Below, piece by piece: positions 33,524 to 44,800 of a stretch of DNA of 64,000 nt. The notes beneath the pieces are model-generated. The model worked only from the letters and a program-made list of their open reading frames with translations, was not told the origin of the DNA and made no database searches. A program made the translations under genes and the position numbers. The DNA comes from Akanthomyces muscarius (lineage: Eukaryota; Ascomycota; Sordariomycetes; Hypocreales; Cordycipitaceae). Location of the stretch: assembly GCF_028009165.1 (NCBI RefSeq), contig NC_079242.1, forward strand, positions 3,596,001-3,660,000. Direction: 5' to 3'. How positions within the stretch are numbered: position 1 is the stretch's first letter; each line of letters starts with the position of its first letter.

Positions 33524-35879
33524 ATGGCTGACTCGTACTTTCCCAACGGAAACGAGATGTTCGGAGATGACGACAACGCAGACGATAATAGCCTTGTCAA
33601 TTTTTCCTCTACAAACGAGCATCTTGACTTTCTCGATTTAGACGCCTGCGATGAAAATGTCAGCTTCTGGACCCAATCAATCCCACCGACCCAAGACGCA
33701 CAAGACGAGCCGCCCGCTGTACCTGAACAGGCTGCAGATGAGCCGCCGCCCAGCAACAGTGCCAATGACACCCGGGCTCCGCCGCAGCCCAGTAAGCTGG
33801 ATTGGGAAAACCAGAAAGCGAACATCATAGCTCTGTATCGGGATCATAAAGCCAAAGAACTTCCCCGCATCATGCAAGATCGGCATGGCTTTTATGCCAG
33901 GTGAGCAAAGGAACACTATTCGTTCATTTATTACAACTTCTGACCCTGTCTGAATTCCGCAGCGTGAAACAATACAGAAGTCATCTAAAGGAGTGGAGTT
34001 TTGCCAAAAACGTCAAGGACCTCGATATGCGCACAATCGTCCGTATTATGCAGTGGCGCAAGGAGAACGAAGGCAAAGAGACCCAGTTCAGAGTCCAGAA
34101 TCGTCCCGTGTCCCGCGTTAATATCGTGAGGTTTATAAAAAGAAAAGGCCTCACCACGAACACAAATACGCCGCACTGTACGTTTGTCAGGTTTATTTTG
34201 AAAGACGGTTGTTGAAAGTTGACAACAGAAGCAAGAGACTAATCCTCACGCACGATGAAACAGTAGGACCGACGCCAGAATATATAACCTACAACACCCC
34301 TCCGCGTTCAGAGTCGGGAAACACATCTGGCAGGCAGAGTAGACCGCATGGTTCATCCTCTGCTTCGCAGGATCAAATCGCGACACCAATAGGACCGATG
34401 GCAGCCAACTCCCTTGATCATCAAACGCATAACACGACAGCCAACGACACCGCAGCTCGGACGCGGCTGAGCACTACTCACGACACAAGCAGAGTGCAGC
34501 TCAAACTAAGTCCTGTCGATCTGACCGACCTCTTGATTCTTTGCACAGCCGTCCCCGAAACCGATATGTGGCTCAGCATAGGAATGATGGGCCAAATGCC
34601 AGAGGCCGACCGCGCAGGAGGAATCAATGTTGGGTCTTACTGCAGCTACTGCGGCTTTCTGAGTGACTCGCCAGTCATTTGGGACCAGAGCCTGGCCACC
34701 AGCATACAGCCCGACCTAAGTATGACGAGCCCTTGGTTGATCGCATTCCTCGGGCTCGCCATCAAGCACAACGAGGACGTGGTTTTGCGCCATCTGGTGC
34801 AGCGTTGCCAGCAGGAAAAGTTCGCGAAGCGCATTCACCGCCACTTGCTTTGCATAGCACTGGATCACGGCCGAGTTGACCTCTTTCGCCAACTCCTGCT
34901 GCATGGCCTCGATGTGGCCGTCGACGGCAGTGCCAGCGAGGGCTTGCTCAGGCAGGCGTGCACCACTCTACATGACTTCATAATCGCGCGTATAAAGCGG
35001 GACGACAATGTTGATAGCATCGCCGAAGCGATGGGCTTCATGTACCGCGCGTGCATAATGGGCGAGAAACTGTGGAAAGATGAGGTGCTGTGGACCGCGC
35101 TGCAATGCCGGCGCGCGGGCGTTCTGCGCGTGTGTCTTGAGCCGCCGACCAGTGCGGTGCTCGATATCGACGAACTGATGATCAAAGCGCCGAAGATTCG
35201 TGAGATCACCCAGAAAACGGGATCGACCCAGGCGGCTGCAGAGCTTGTCGTGGCTGCGGCCAGCGTTGTTCCTGAGAATGGGGCAACGGTACTGCACCTA
35301 GCCACAAGCTTACTGCTCGGCAACGAGGTGCGGCGGCTCCTCGACACTGGAACAAATGTAAATGATGCCATGAAGACGGGCGAAACGGCGCTGCACATCC
35401 TCGCGGGGCTGTCCTCCCCGAACGGCGATGAAGTGGCCCAAATCCTCCTCGGCCGGGGCGCCAACCCGGCCGCCGCAGATTCCGTCGGAGACAGCGCGCT
35501 GCACCACACGGCGCGAAACCCATGGAAGTACTGGAGGGAGCGGTTCGCGTATCTGCTCGTGCAGGCCGGCGCTGATATCAACACGCTCAACGACCGTGAC
35601 GAGACGCCGTGCATCACGGCGACGCTGTCCCAGGACCTGACGGCAGCGAGAGGCGCCATGCAGTGGTTCCTGGACAACGGGGCGAGCGAGGATGCGCGCG
35701 ACTGCAACGGCAACACGGCACGGCGCTATCTCGAGCAGAGAGAAAGAGACAGTGAGCCTGGGATCTTGGACATCTTGGGCGGCATCTGGGCCTTTGAGGA
35801 GCCGTGGACTGCGGAGGACCAGGAGATGGATATGCGCGCCGAGTTGCTGCACCATCAGCTGGAGTTGTATGAGATGTAA
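33524..35879 (+). CDS. Clr5-domain protein with C-terminal ankyrin repeats, three exons
   Basis: Exons 33524-33900, 33963-34125, 34191-35879 give 2229 nt, 742 residues. The N terminus (1-90) is acidic and Pro-rich. A Clr5 domain (about 92-150: LDWENQKANIIALYRDHKAKELPRI, read with the second exon's VKQYRSHLKEWSFAKNVK) follows; it is a helical, probably DNA-binding module named after a fission yeast silencing factor. A Ser/Thr/Gln-rich linker leads to a helical central part, then ankyrin-type repeats from about 543 (NGATVLHLATSLLLG, GETALHILAGL, GDSALHHTARN, DETPCITATLSQ). Intron 2 uses the GTGAGG donor, because the alternative donor further on gives a stop or a frame clash. Clr5-ankyrin proteins are expanded and variable in filamentous fungi. 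Function unknown, presumably nuclear. Confidence 0.85.
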
Positions 35880-35910
35880 ATGTCCTGATATACTGGGAGA
35901 CTGGGAACTT

Positions 35911-36410
35911 GTATGGTAGGGATGGCGCGTCGAGGGGTTTGATTTGGAATTGATGGCTTATCAGAGCTGTCGAGTGCTTGGCTGCTCGCGACTTGTACGA
36001 AATGAACGCTTGATTGGCATGATAGGGAATGGGAAGCGTGTATGGTAGGGACAAGGCGTCGAGCGATTTGATTTGGAACCGATAGCTTATTAGAGCTGTC
36101 GAGCGCTTGGCTGCTCGCAACTTGTTGTACGAAATGAATGCTGGATTGATATGATTGGGAATGGGAAGCGTTTTTGGCGGAAAACAGCACGTGGAGGAGT
36201 TTGATATAGAACCGACGGGTAATTAGTGCCGTCAAATGCTTCGCGGCTTATGGATTTTCAAACTGATACTACAAGGAACTGGAAAGGGGTGCGGGAGGGA
36301 AAACATGTGTAGGAACATGATAAGGGACTGACGGCTTATTAGTGTTGGATGCTTCGCTGCTCGCAACTCATTGTACGAATTGAATACTTGATTCCATCGC
36401 ATTATTTTGC
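35911..36410. repeat. tandem repeat array, about four degenerate ~130-bp units
   Basis: Units begin at about 35911, 36040, 36170 and 36290. Each carries a GGTAGGGA/GGCGG-like start, then a TTTGAT-TGGAA block, GCTTATTAGAGCTGTCGAG, TTGGCTGCTCGC, TTGTACGAAATGAA and GGGAATGGGAAGCG. Units 1 and 2 are most alike; 3 and 4 are more diverged. A unit of 129 bp is a multiple of three, so the reverse strand shows long open frames with a 43-residue periodicity; these look like a by-product. The array begins about 30 bp after the stop of the Clr5-ankyrin gene. Confidence 0.8.
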
Positions 36411-36866
36411 ACAACTTGAAGATTTTGAACATGGTGGCCACAACAAGATCAAACTGAGCTGATTACAACGTATCTCGGGAGGTTTCCCGTTCCGCCATGT
36501 AAGTTCAAGCTTTTTTTTTTTGGCCCCAAAGTCTCATTTTGAGAATCCATTCTTATTTTTTCTTTTTGCATGATTCACATTTCAATGTATATATCTTTCT
36601 CATCATTACCTCCATGATATGGCTATCCATTCTCGCTCCCAAAAAAATAGACCTTTTTCCGGGCTTTTCATCCTCGCCAACAGAAAGAAAAAGAAGAGGT
36701 ATCTTCACATGCTATACACGACAAATTCAAGTAGTCCACAAAACAAAACAAAAACAAAGCGTTAAAACTAAAACGTGAAAAAAAAAACACGGCCTTTGCG
36801 TTATAAATGCCCAGAGATCCTCCATATGCTGAATGAATGCTTTAAAAGGAAAATGCAGTTTTGCGT
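36411..36866. other. AT-rich intergenic spacer
   Basis: About 450 bp of A- and T-run rich sequence between the tandem repeat array and the 3' end of the F-box/LRR gene. Nothing coding seen. Confidence 0.5.
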
Positions 36867-38880
36867 TCAACGACGAAAGCGTGATGTGAAGCTACCGCTG
36901 CTGCGAGGTCTGGAGTCGTCGTTCGCAAAGCTGGGATTCACCGGCGGCAGGAGATCGGGAGGAGGCGCAAAAGGAGCGTCGCCGGGGAGGGTCAAAAAGC
37001 CGCCGGCGGCGTTGCCGACCATGACACTGCGACGGGCGGCGCCCTGGTCCCAGCCCTTGCCTTCGACGTCGGCAGCGAGGCCATATTGGCTCTCGCGGCG
37101 GGATGCCGTAGACTGTGAGGCGGTGGCGGCGTGTCCGCGGCTCTGCGGGGCGTGGACGCGGGCAAAATTCCACTGGCCAAACTCGTCGCTCTTAGTAAAG
37201 ACCTCGAGGGTCTGGATGGGTACGCGTCCGGTAGCCGTGGCCTGCAGCTGGGGTGCAAAGGGGTTGTTAGAACTGAGGCGGTTCTGGGCCATGGGGTTGG
37301 ACAGGCCGGGGGAGCGGGGGACGGCGCGAGGGCTGGCCATGGGGCTGCTGATGTACCCGGGGCTCGCCATTCCGTTGCGAGGGGGGCTGCTGGTGTTGGA
37401 CGGTGGTGGAGAGACGCGCAGGGAGGGCGCGCCGCGGGTCGAAGACATGGAGGAGCTCTGGTGACGGTGGCGGGGGCCGCCGCCGCTCAAGGCACCACCA
37501 GGGACGGGCATGGCGGACTGCAGCTTGTCGGGAAAGGAGTCGTCGTGGACAAAGAGCTTACGGAGGCGAGGCAGGTTGCTGGAGAGGATCGAGTTGGCAA
37601 CGTACGTGTGGTACGTGTTGGCAGCGCTGCCGTCCTGGGCGGAGGATGTTCGCCCAGAGACTTCGAAGCGCAGTGTACGCAGGGACCGGGAGGCGAGAGG
37701 CGGGATGCCAGCGTTTTGCGGAAAGGGCTCGGAGATTTTTGTCTGCATTGCGAGGGTACGCAGGGACGTGGCCATGGTCAGAATATCTGCTAGACCGGAA
37801 GGCTGCACGCCCGTGTCCTTGAGTGTCAGGACCTTGAGGGCTTGCTGCGTCTCGAGCCAGGCTAGATACTCGATTAGGCCGGCCGCGGTGACGCGTGGTG
37901 TATCCTTGAGGACCAGCTCCTCGAGAGGAGGCAGCGCAGGAAGGCCTTCGGTGGAGAGCAGGACTTCGTCTGATAGACTGTCCGTCTGGCTGACTTTGAG
38001 AGCGCGCAAGTTCACGAGACACCCAAGCACGTTGCGCATGGTTGTGGGGTCAACATTGAGGCGCTTAAGCTCGAGGACCTGCAGCCGCGTCCAGACCTGC
38101 CCCGTGGCCAGCATGGCAAAGCTCCTCTCGGAGCCGGCGGCGTACGACATCTTGCGCAGCTTGGGACAGCGAGCCTGGACCTCGAGCCGCAGGGTGGCGT
38201 AGGCGGGCTCGTCGGCAAACATGCCTTCGGGGAGGTCGACGTAGTGCAAGTCGGGCAGGACGGCAATAGTCTGGGCGAGCTCGACGTAGCAGAACTCGCG
38301 CAGCATGTAGGGCGTCTTGAGGTACTGGACGAGCTTGCCGATTCGGGTGGGATCATCGCGGACGGTTCGACGGAGGAGTCGCAGGCGCGTCTGGGCTGTG
38401 TCTTCGGGGACGCCGTTGCGGTCGAAGCGGCCCGTCTTTTTGCGGCGCTCGGCCAGCCAAGCCTCCATTTTGCAGTAGTGTACGGGTTCGATACGAATGC
38501 TGTGGTAGCTGCGAAATGTTAGCACACTGCTCAAGACGGGCAGTTGTAGCTACGCGGATAACTCACAGGACTTGGATGGCGGCGATTCGCCAGACGCGGC
38601 TGACTTGGGCGCAGTGGGACAGGTCGCGCAGGTCGCAGAGGACGCAGTTATCGTCGCGAGCGCTCTCCTCGCAAGTGTCAAAGGACTCGTCGCGGGCGTG
38701 CGGACAGACGTGGGCAAAGATGCGCTGCAGGACGGGCTGGGGCAGCTGGGCGAGCTTGAAGGCCGAGTCGCGGGTGGGCGGGAACTGAGGCATCCGGCCG
38801 GCGCCGGCGGGGCGAAACTCGAGGGGCACCTCGAGCTGGACGCTGCCCTTTTTGTCCTTTTTGCGAAATGGCAGTCTCAT
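36867..38880 (-). CDS. F-box / leucine-rich repeat protein, two exons
   Basis: Exons on the minus strand 38880-38567 and 38508-36867 give 1956 nt, 651 residues. It starts MRLPFRKKDKKG. An F-box-like segment (about 43-115) begins KLAQLPQPVLQRIFAHVC, contains a Cys-rich insert (DTCEESARDDNCVLCDL) and ends CAQVSRVWRIAAIQVLYHSI; the intron lies inside it, and splicing restores VLYHSIRI. Leucine-rich repeats follow (about 150-370: DLHYVDLPEG, RLQVLELKRLNV, NLRALKVSQ, LEELVLKDT, ALKVLTLKDTGVQ, SLRTLAMQT, RSLRTLRFEV). The C-terminal 230 residues are Ser/Pro/Arg-rich and probably disordered. By family this would be the substrate-recognition subunit of an SCF ubiquitin ligase; the target is unknown. 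Confidence 0.88.
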
Positions 38881-41831
38881 GATGGCGGCTGCGTCGTCGT
38901 TGGCGACGGGCGTCTGTGTGTTGCGGCAAGGCTCAAGCTGGGATGGAGAAAGCGGACCAGCGCTTGGCAACGTCGTAGGACGAAGAGGTCCAGGACTGCG
39001 CCGATGTGATGACGATGGTGATGAGGATGATGGGTATAACGGGAAAAGAGAGAGAAAGGAAGCGTCTTGATGGTCGTTTTTATTTGATTTTCGCGGCCTT
39101 GGGCTGCAGCTGACGTGCAGGGCCAGGTTTGGGCGAGCTGAAGGGGAAAGAGGAACGCGGGGTGGCCAGGACAGGCCAGGCCAGGCAAGCAAAGTGCGGG
39201 CAGGGCGCGCGAGGCGAACAAGGCACCGAGCCTGGGGCTGTAATGCTGGTACCGGCGCAGGCTAATTTGGGGCAAGATGGACAGAGGCGGGTCTTGCGCA
39301 AACAGGCCAGAAAGAAAGTAGAATAAAAGTGCTTTGAGATGGAGATTCTTTGTTGTTGAACCAATTTGGGGGGAATCACTGGCTGTGCACTCTGGCTTGG
39401 TATGGCGCGGGTGTGCGTGTGCGGGTGTCTGCAGCGCGACGTCGGCCGTGCCGTGACAGGAAAGCAGGGGCACGAAAATGTCTGGCCGGAGACGCGATGT
39501 AAAAAAACAAGGATATTGAAAAGAGAAGAGAAGAAAAGAAAAGAATTATGACTTAAAAAAAAGAAGACATCGAGGGAGAGACTGTATGGCAAAGGGCGGG
39601 GGCAAGGCTCATCGGAGGGGGTTGTGACGCAAACAAGCTTATATAAATCTTTCTTGATTTTGAGCAGTTCAATGTCTCTACTTTTTTTGGGCCAATGGAT
39701 CCCATGTCCGTAACTGCAGACTCTAAAAACAGTATTGAATACAAGGGGGGTTCAGACAGTGACGACGGGCGTCTCGAGCAGCCCAATGACGATGGTCGGA
39801 ATCGGTGCAACACCTACTAACCTGGTATTCTCCTGGGACAAACAGTTCGACGGAGCATCTACTAATGATAATAAGCGCCCGGAGCAACACAATACGGTAG
39901 TTGTGGGTTTGAAGTCGCGGCGCTCTCAATTTCCCGTTGTTCTATTCTGGGGTACGGCGCGGCCCACCGTGGCAACGGGAACGGAATTGACCAGCGAAAT
40001 TGTTAATAATTCTTTACTATTTTGGCTTGCGTATCTTGATTTCTCTCCGCAACCAGAAATAATTCTTTTCCTCTTCATAATTCTTCTTGGACTGCAATGC
40101 AGCCCCAGCCATCTCCTCCCGTCTTGACCGTCCCGTATCCTTGCCAGGCGCAGCATCTGCATTACCCCTGGAGCTAGTGCCTTGTCGTCCCCTGTAGTCC
40201 CCTGGAGTCCGCTATGTGGCGCCACTAGCCCCCCCCATAGTGGCCCTCCAGTCCAGGTAGGTACGCGCCCAATTCACGCCAAGCTGGGCTGAGAATTTGT
40301 TTCCGATGCTGTGTGATTCTTTTGCATTTTTGTTTCAACTTGAAGTTAGTCAACTAGCGATAAGCCACAGCATCCCATTGATCGGCCACCATCTTGCGCC
40401 AAGGGCACTGGGCGACTGGAGACTGGAGACTGAAAGACGGCCAGTGGGACGACCAGGTCCCTGCAGCGAGCACTGATCGACACCTGGCAGATCCCACAGA
40501 CTGCTATCAAACCAAGGCAGCTCGAACAAACCCCAGGCGTCAAGCACCAGACATGCAAGTGGTTCTTTCTCTAGTCTGCAAATATGGATACGAGCATCTT
40601 TCACTGGAGTTTTTCTGTTCACTTGATGAGCAACTTTCTTGACATGTAACTAGATGCAAAGTCCCGCTTCTCCAAATAGGCTGTCCTTCCAAGGCCGGGG
40701 TCTCTGTAATGGCGTTTTGATGCAGTCACAGGCCTCCGTCCGGCCGCAACCGCGAATCGACTTATTTTTCACAATGCAAATTCCGAGAATCGCTCTCCAA
40801 TCGCGTTGGAATACAGCGTCGTTAGTATGATCTACTATACCAATTATTGCTTTAGAAGCTGAAAGCTGGCTATGTGGCGGAAAGAAGCCTGCACACGCAA
40901 GATGATCGGTGCTGAGGGACTAAGTCACGCTCAAATCACGTTTCGATCGTTTTTGTTGCCGAGTCCCATGATGCTATTATATGCCGGATAGAACATGTGT
41001 AGCCGAGGTCTTCATCAGAGAGCATCAACTTACGGCCAAATTGGATTGAATGCGGTAATAACACCGCCTCCTGTCTATTCTCCCAACTGGGGAACGCGAC
41101 CACTCGATGGCAGGAAAGCGAGTCAAATACTTGTTCGTGTAAGAGTGCCACTGAAGGCTCTAGACGCAGCAGCGGAAGCGGAAGCGGCCGCATTTCCGCT
41201 TCCGCTGTCTTCAAAACCAGATCCAAAGTCCAGGCCAGAACGAGTAGCAAAATACGAGTGTGATTGGTCTAGACACTCGCCGTGATATTCTGCATTGTTG
41301 ACGCTGGTTCGATCGTGGCGCCGCGGCGGTGAGCCTCGCTCAGTTGGACCTGGGGTCAATCTCGAGGCTAGATACGGATATCTCAATAGCCGCCTCGCTT
41401 AGGCATCCCCGGAGTTTATTTGTTAGAGGCTAACAAGTCAATAGCCGCACGACTCACTGTCGTACATATGTCCCGGCATTGGAGATGCGGAAGCTCCAGG
41501 CGGGTTTCTATTTACTGAACAAGGACGCATACTTTTGTAGAGAAAGATTAATCATACCGCCAACGGCCAAAGTGCAGGCCTTATACCTGAGCGTACCGCG
41601 GTAGCGCCCGATCATCGGTGAGTGAACGTAACGGTTTAGATTGGCAGCCTTTAACAGGGAATAGCCATGATGCGATTGGTAGTGCATTTCAAGCGAAGCT
41701 TTGTATTAGTAAGGCTGCAGAAAGTGAGGCTGTAGCCAGCGCCAAAGCGGGGTAGACGTTGTGACGCACTTGCTGTGCTTGCCCATATCTCCCTTCTCTT
41801 TAAACAAACTACTATTGTAGTAATCGGCAAT
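38881..41831. other. gene-poor region upstream of F-box/LRR and NLR-like genes, 3 kb
   Basis: No supported coding region. The left part is the GC-rich promoter of the F-box/LRR gene; the rest is AT-richer. It contains one strong inverted repeat at 41171-41206. Frames of 70-200 codons on either strand are low-complexity and lack motifs. Confidence 0.5.
41171..41206. repeat. 13-bp perfect inverted repeat around a NotI-type palindrome
   Basis: Arms AGCGGAAGCGGAA (41171-41183) and TTCCGCTTCCGCT (41194-41206) are exact reverse complements, separated by GCGGCCGCAT. The arms themselves contain AGCGGA repeats. As RNA or single-stranded DNA this would form a stable hairpin. It lies about 630 bp upstream of the NLR-like gene start. 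Confidence 0.7.
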
Positions 41832-44800
41832 ATGGCTTCCGTGGATGATACTGCTACCAACGAAGGCCATGAGCAGTGCCAGTTCTCTTATGATGATTAT
41901 ACCATCGGCTGGATTTGCGCGCTGACAAAGGAATATGTCGCCGCCGAGGTCTTCCTTGACCAGAAGCACGCACCACTCCCTGCCTACAGTGCCATCTATG
42001 ATAACAACCACTATGCACTGGGCCGTGTCGGAAAACATAATGTCGCCATTGCCGTGCTACCCAATGGTGAATACGGCACGACGTCTGCTACAGGAGTGGC
42101 TCGCGACATGCTATGTACCTTCCCTAACATACGAATTGGATTGATGGTTGGCATTGGGGGTGGCGCGCCGAGCTCAAAGCATGACATTCGCCTTGGTGAT
42201 GTTGTCGTGAGCAAACCTCATAATGGTCTAGGAGGAGTGCTTCAATATGACTTCGGCAGGGACATCCAGGATCCGACAATCGAGAGTATGGGCTTTTTAG
42301 CTATGCCGCCGCCAGTACTACTTACAGCTATTGATAAGCTTAGAGCTATACACAAGATGAATGGCAATACCATTCGAGAAGATGTCGAAGCTCGTCTAGT
42401 AGCTGAGAAAAGATTACAAAAAAGCTATGGCCGCCCGGATAGAGCGACAGATCGACTATACCACTCAAATGTTGTTCATCCGCTAAGCGAAGCATCTTGT
42501 CTGAGTAGTTGTGGCAGAGATGTTGCGTCTCTAGTCGTACGCCCTGTCCGAGACGACCATGAGGATAACCCGGTTGTCCATTATGGCGTGATTGCCTCTG
42601 CAAACCAGCTGATGAAGGATGCCAAGCTTCGAGATCAGTATGCGACCGAAAGAGATATTCTCTGCTTTGAGATGGAAGCAGGCGGATTGATGAGTCACTT
42701 TCCGTGCGTGGTCATCCGAGGCATATGTGACTACTCTGACACGCATAAAAACAATGAGTGGCAAGGTTACGCGGCAATGACAGCAGCCGCATATGCCAAA
42801 CAGCTTCTCAAAAGCATCCCGCCACCTCAAGTGGAGGCCCAGAAGAATATAGGCCAGTTGGTTGTTCATCACTTTAACAAGGCCATGCAATGGCTCTCCG
42901 CGCCAGACTCATCCACCAACCTGAATCATGCTCGAGCGCTGCACCAACCAGGGACGTGTCGATGGTTTCTGGATAGTGACAAATATCTGTCATGGAAGAC
43001 AGGCCAGCTGTCCTTCCTATGCGGGTATGGGCTGCCAGGTTGCGGCAAAACCATTCTTAGCTCCGCTATTATTGCTGATCTGGAAGAAGATTATGCAATA
43101 TCTCAAAGAATACTCTACTTTTACTTTGATTTCACCGATATAGAAAAGAATTCAACCGAGAAGGCAGTTCGATCGCTCATACACCAGCTATACCGCAAAA
43201 GGGCAGGTGTTCGAGATACAGTAGACTTACTATATACCTCATACCATAAGTCTGGTCAGCAACCCACCTATGCAGTATTGCAAACCGTGCTCAATACTGC
43301 GATTCAGGAATTTGGTGAGATCTGGATTGTCCTTGACGGGCTGGACGAGTGCGAAACACGCAATCGACATGGAGTCGATGGTGTCATATCATGGATAAAA
43401 ACTCTGAGAAATTTAACATCCGGTGTTCATCTCCTTATCACGAGTCGACCAGAACAAGATATAAAATCATCCATCGATATATGGGTTAGTTCTGAAGAGG
43501 TGTTCTTCTTTCCACGCGAATTGGCGGCAGACGATATAGAGGTGTATATCCACGCAAAGGTGGAACAAATGATCAGGTGGCAAAGTCGACCAGATATTCA
43601 GAAACTAGTCGCGACTACACTAAATAATCACGCGAATGGAATGTGAGTCAAGAATTTATATCTGTCTATTAAGTTTTCTAACAGAACCAGGTTCCGATGG
43701 GTCGCCTGTCAGCTCCACTCTTTGGAACGATGTCTTAGCCCTGCAGATGTAAGCCGAACACTGGCAGAGCTTCCCCGAGCACTGGACCAAACGTACGCAC
43801 GAATCTTAGACAGACTGCCTCACGAATACAAAGGTCGAGCAATCAGACTTTTACAGATCTTGGTATGCTCGAAGGGGCCGTTGGTGATCGAAGAGGCTCT
43901 TAACACAATCGTGAGTCAACCACGATTCGATCCTGCAAGTCGAATGTTCATTGAAGAAGAGCTTGCTCGATTATGTTCAAGTCTGGTTTGCTTGACACCG
44001 AAATTTCATGACACTACGGGCAATCCTGTGACTGAAATTCAGCTTGTGCATTTTTCGGTCCAAGAATACCTTCAGTCGCATCGATTGGCACCCTCAATAG
44101 CGACATTTTTCGACGAAGAGACGCTTGCTCGAGACTTCCCTAATCAATTAGCGCCCAAACGTGCACTAGCAAAGTTGATGGTTGATGTTTATTCTGAGAT
44201 TTCAACTGCCAATGTAGACACGCAGTCTGATGTGTCTGACGTCAGCTACGTTAGTAGTGTCTTCACCGAGGCCACTGATTTGACGGTGTTTAGCCAAGCT
44301 CCAGCACAAAGCCGCGATCCTCTTCAAACGGCCGCTCAAACTCTTGCTCAGTATCTATACAAGGACTCGGCTATCCATGCCTTTTACTCAGACGCGGTTC
44401 AAGAATTTGGATCCATTCGTTTTTCACTACATCACGACCGATTACTCAAAATATTTTGGAAAGACGTCTTCCAGGTTACCACTGAACCACACTTGGAGCT
44501 ATTAGCGAGAATACTGGCAAAACGGCAATCACGACGTCTGGTGACGATGTACATTCTACGATTCTTTCAGATCGAACTGGATAGTTCGAGAGAAGGTGCT
44601 GCATCTTTGCAAAGGTTCTTGGATCAACAAGAGGATCGAAATTATAGCCTCAACCACTTTCTTCGATCGCAGCAGCCTGCGGAGGCTGTTACAGATATGA
44701 ATGAAGACGAGGACAGTGATAATGATGAAGACACGGACGATGAAGGCGACATTGAAGACTCCGAGCCCGGGGCAGCTATTGACGTCGAAAAAGTACTCAA

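Noticed and set aside
35614..36235. Two minus-strand frames with a 43-residue periodicity across the 130-bp repeat array
   Set aside because: The periodicity comes from a repeat unit of 129 bp, a multiple of three; both frames drift in different copies and overlap the Clr5-ankyrin gene end, so coding is unlikely.
41300..41340. GGTTCGATC, a tRNA B-box-like sequence
   Set aside because: No matching A box, acceptor stem or anticodon arm could be folded around it.
41123..41386. 87-codon minus-strand frame with SGSG/ASASAAAS runs
   Set aside because: Generated by the GGAAGC inverted repeat; no other support.
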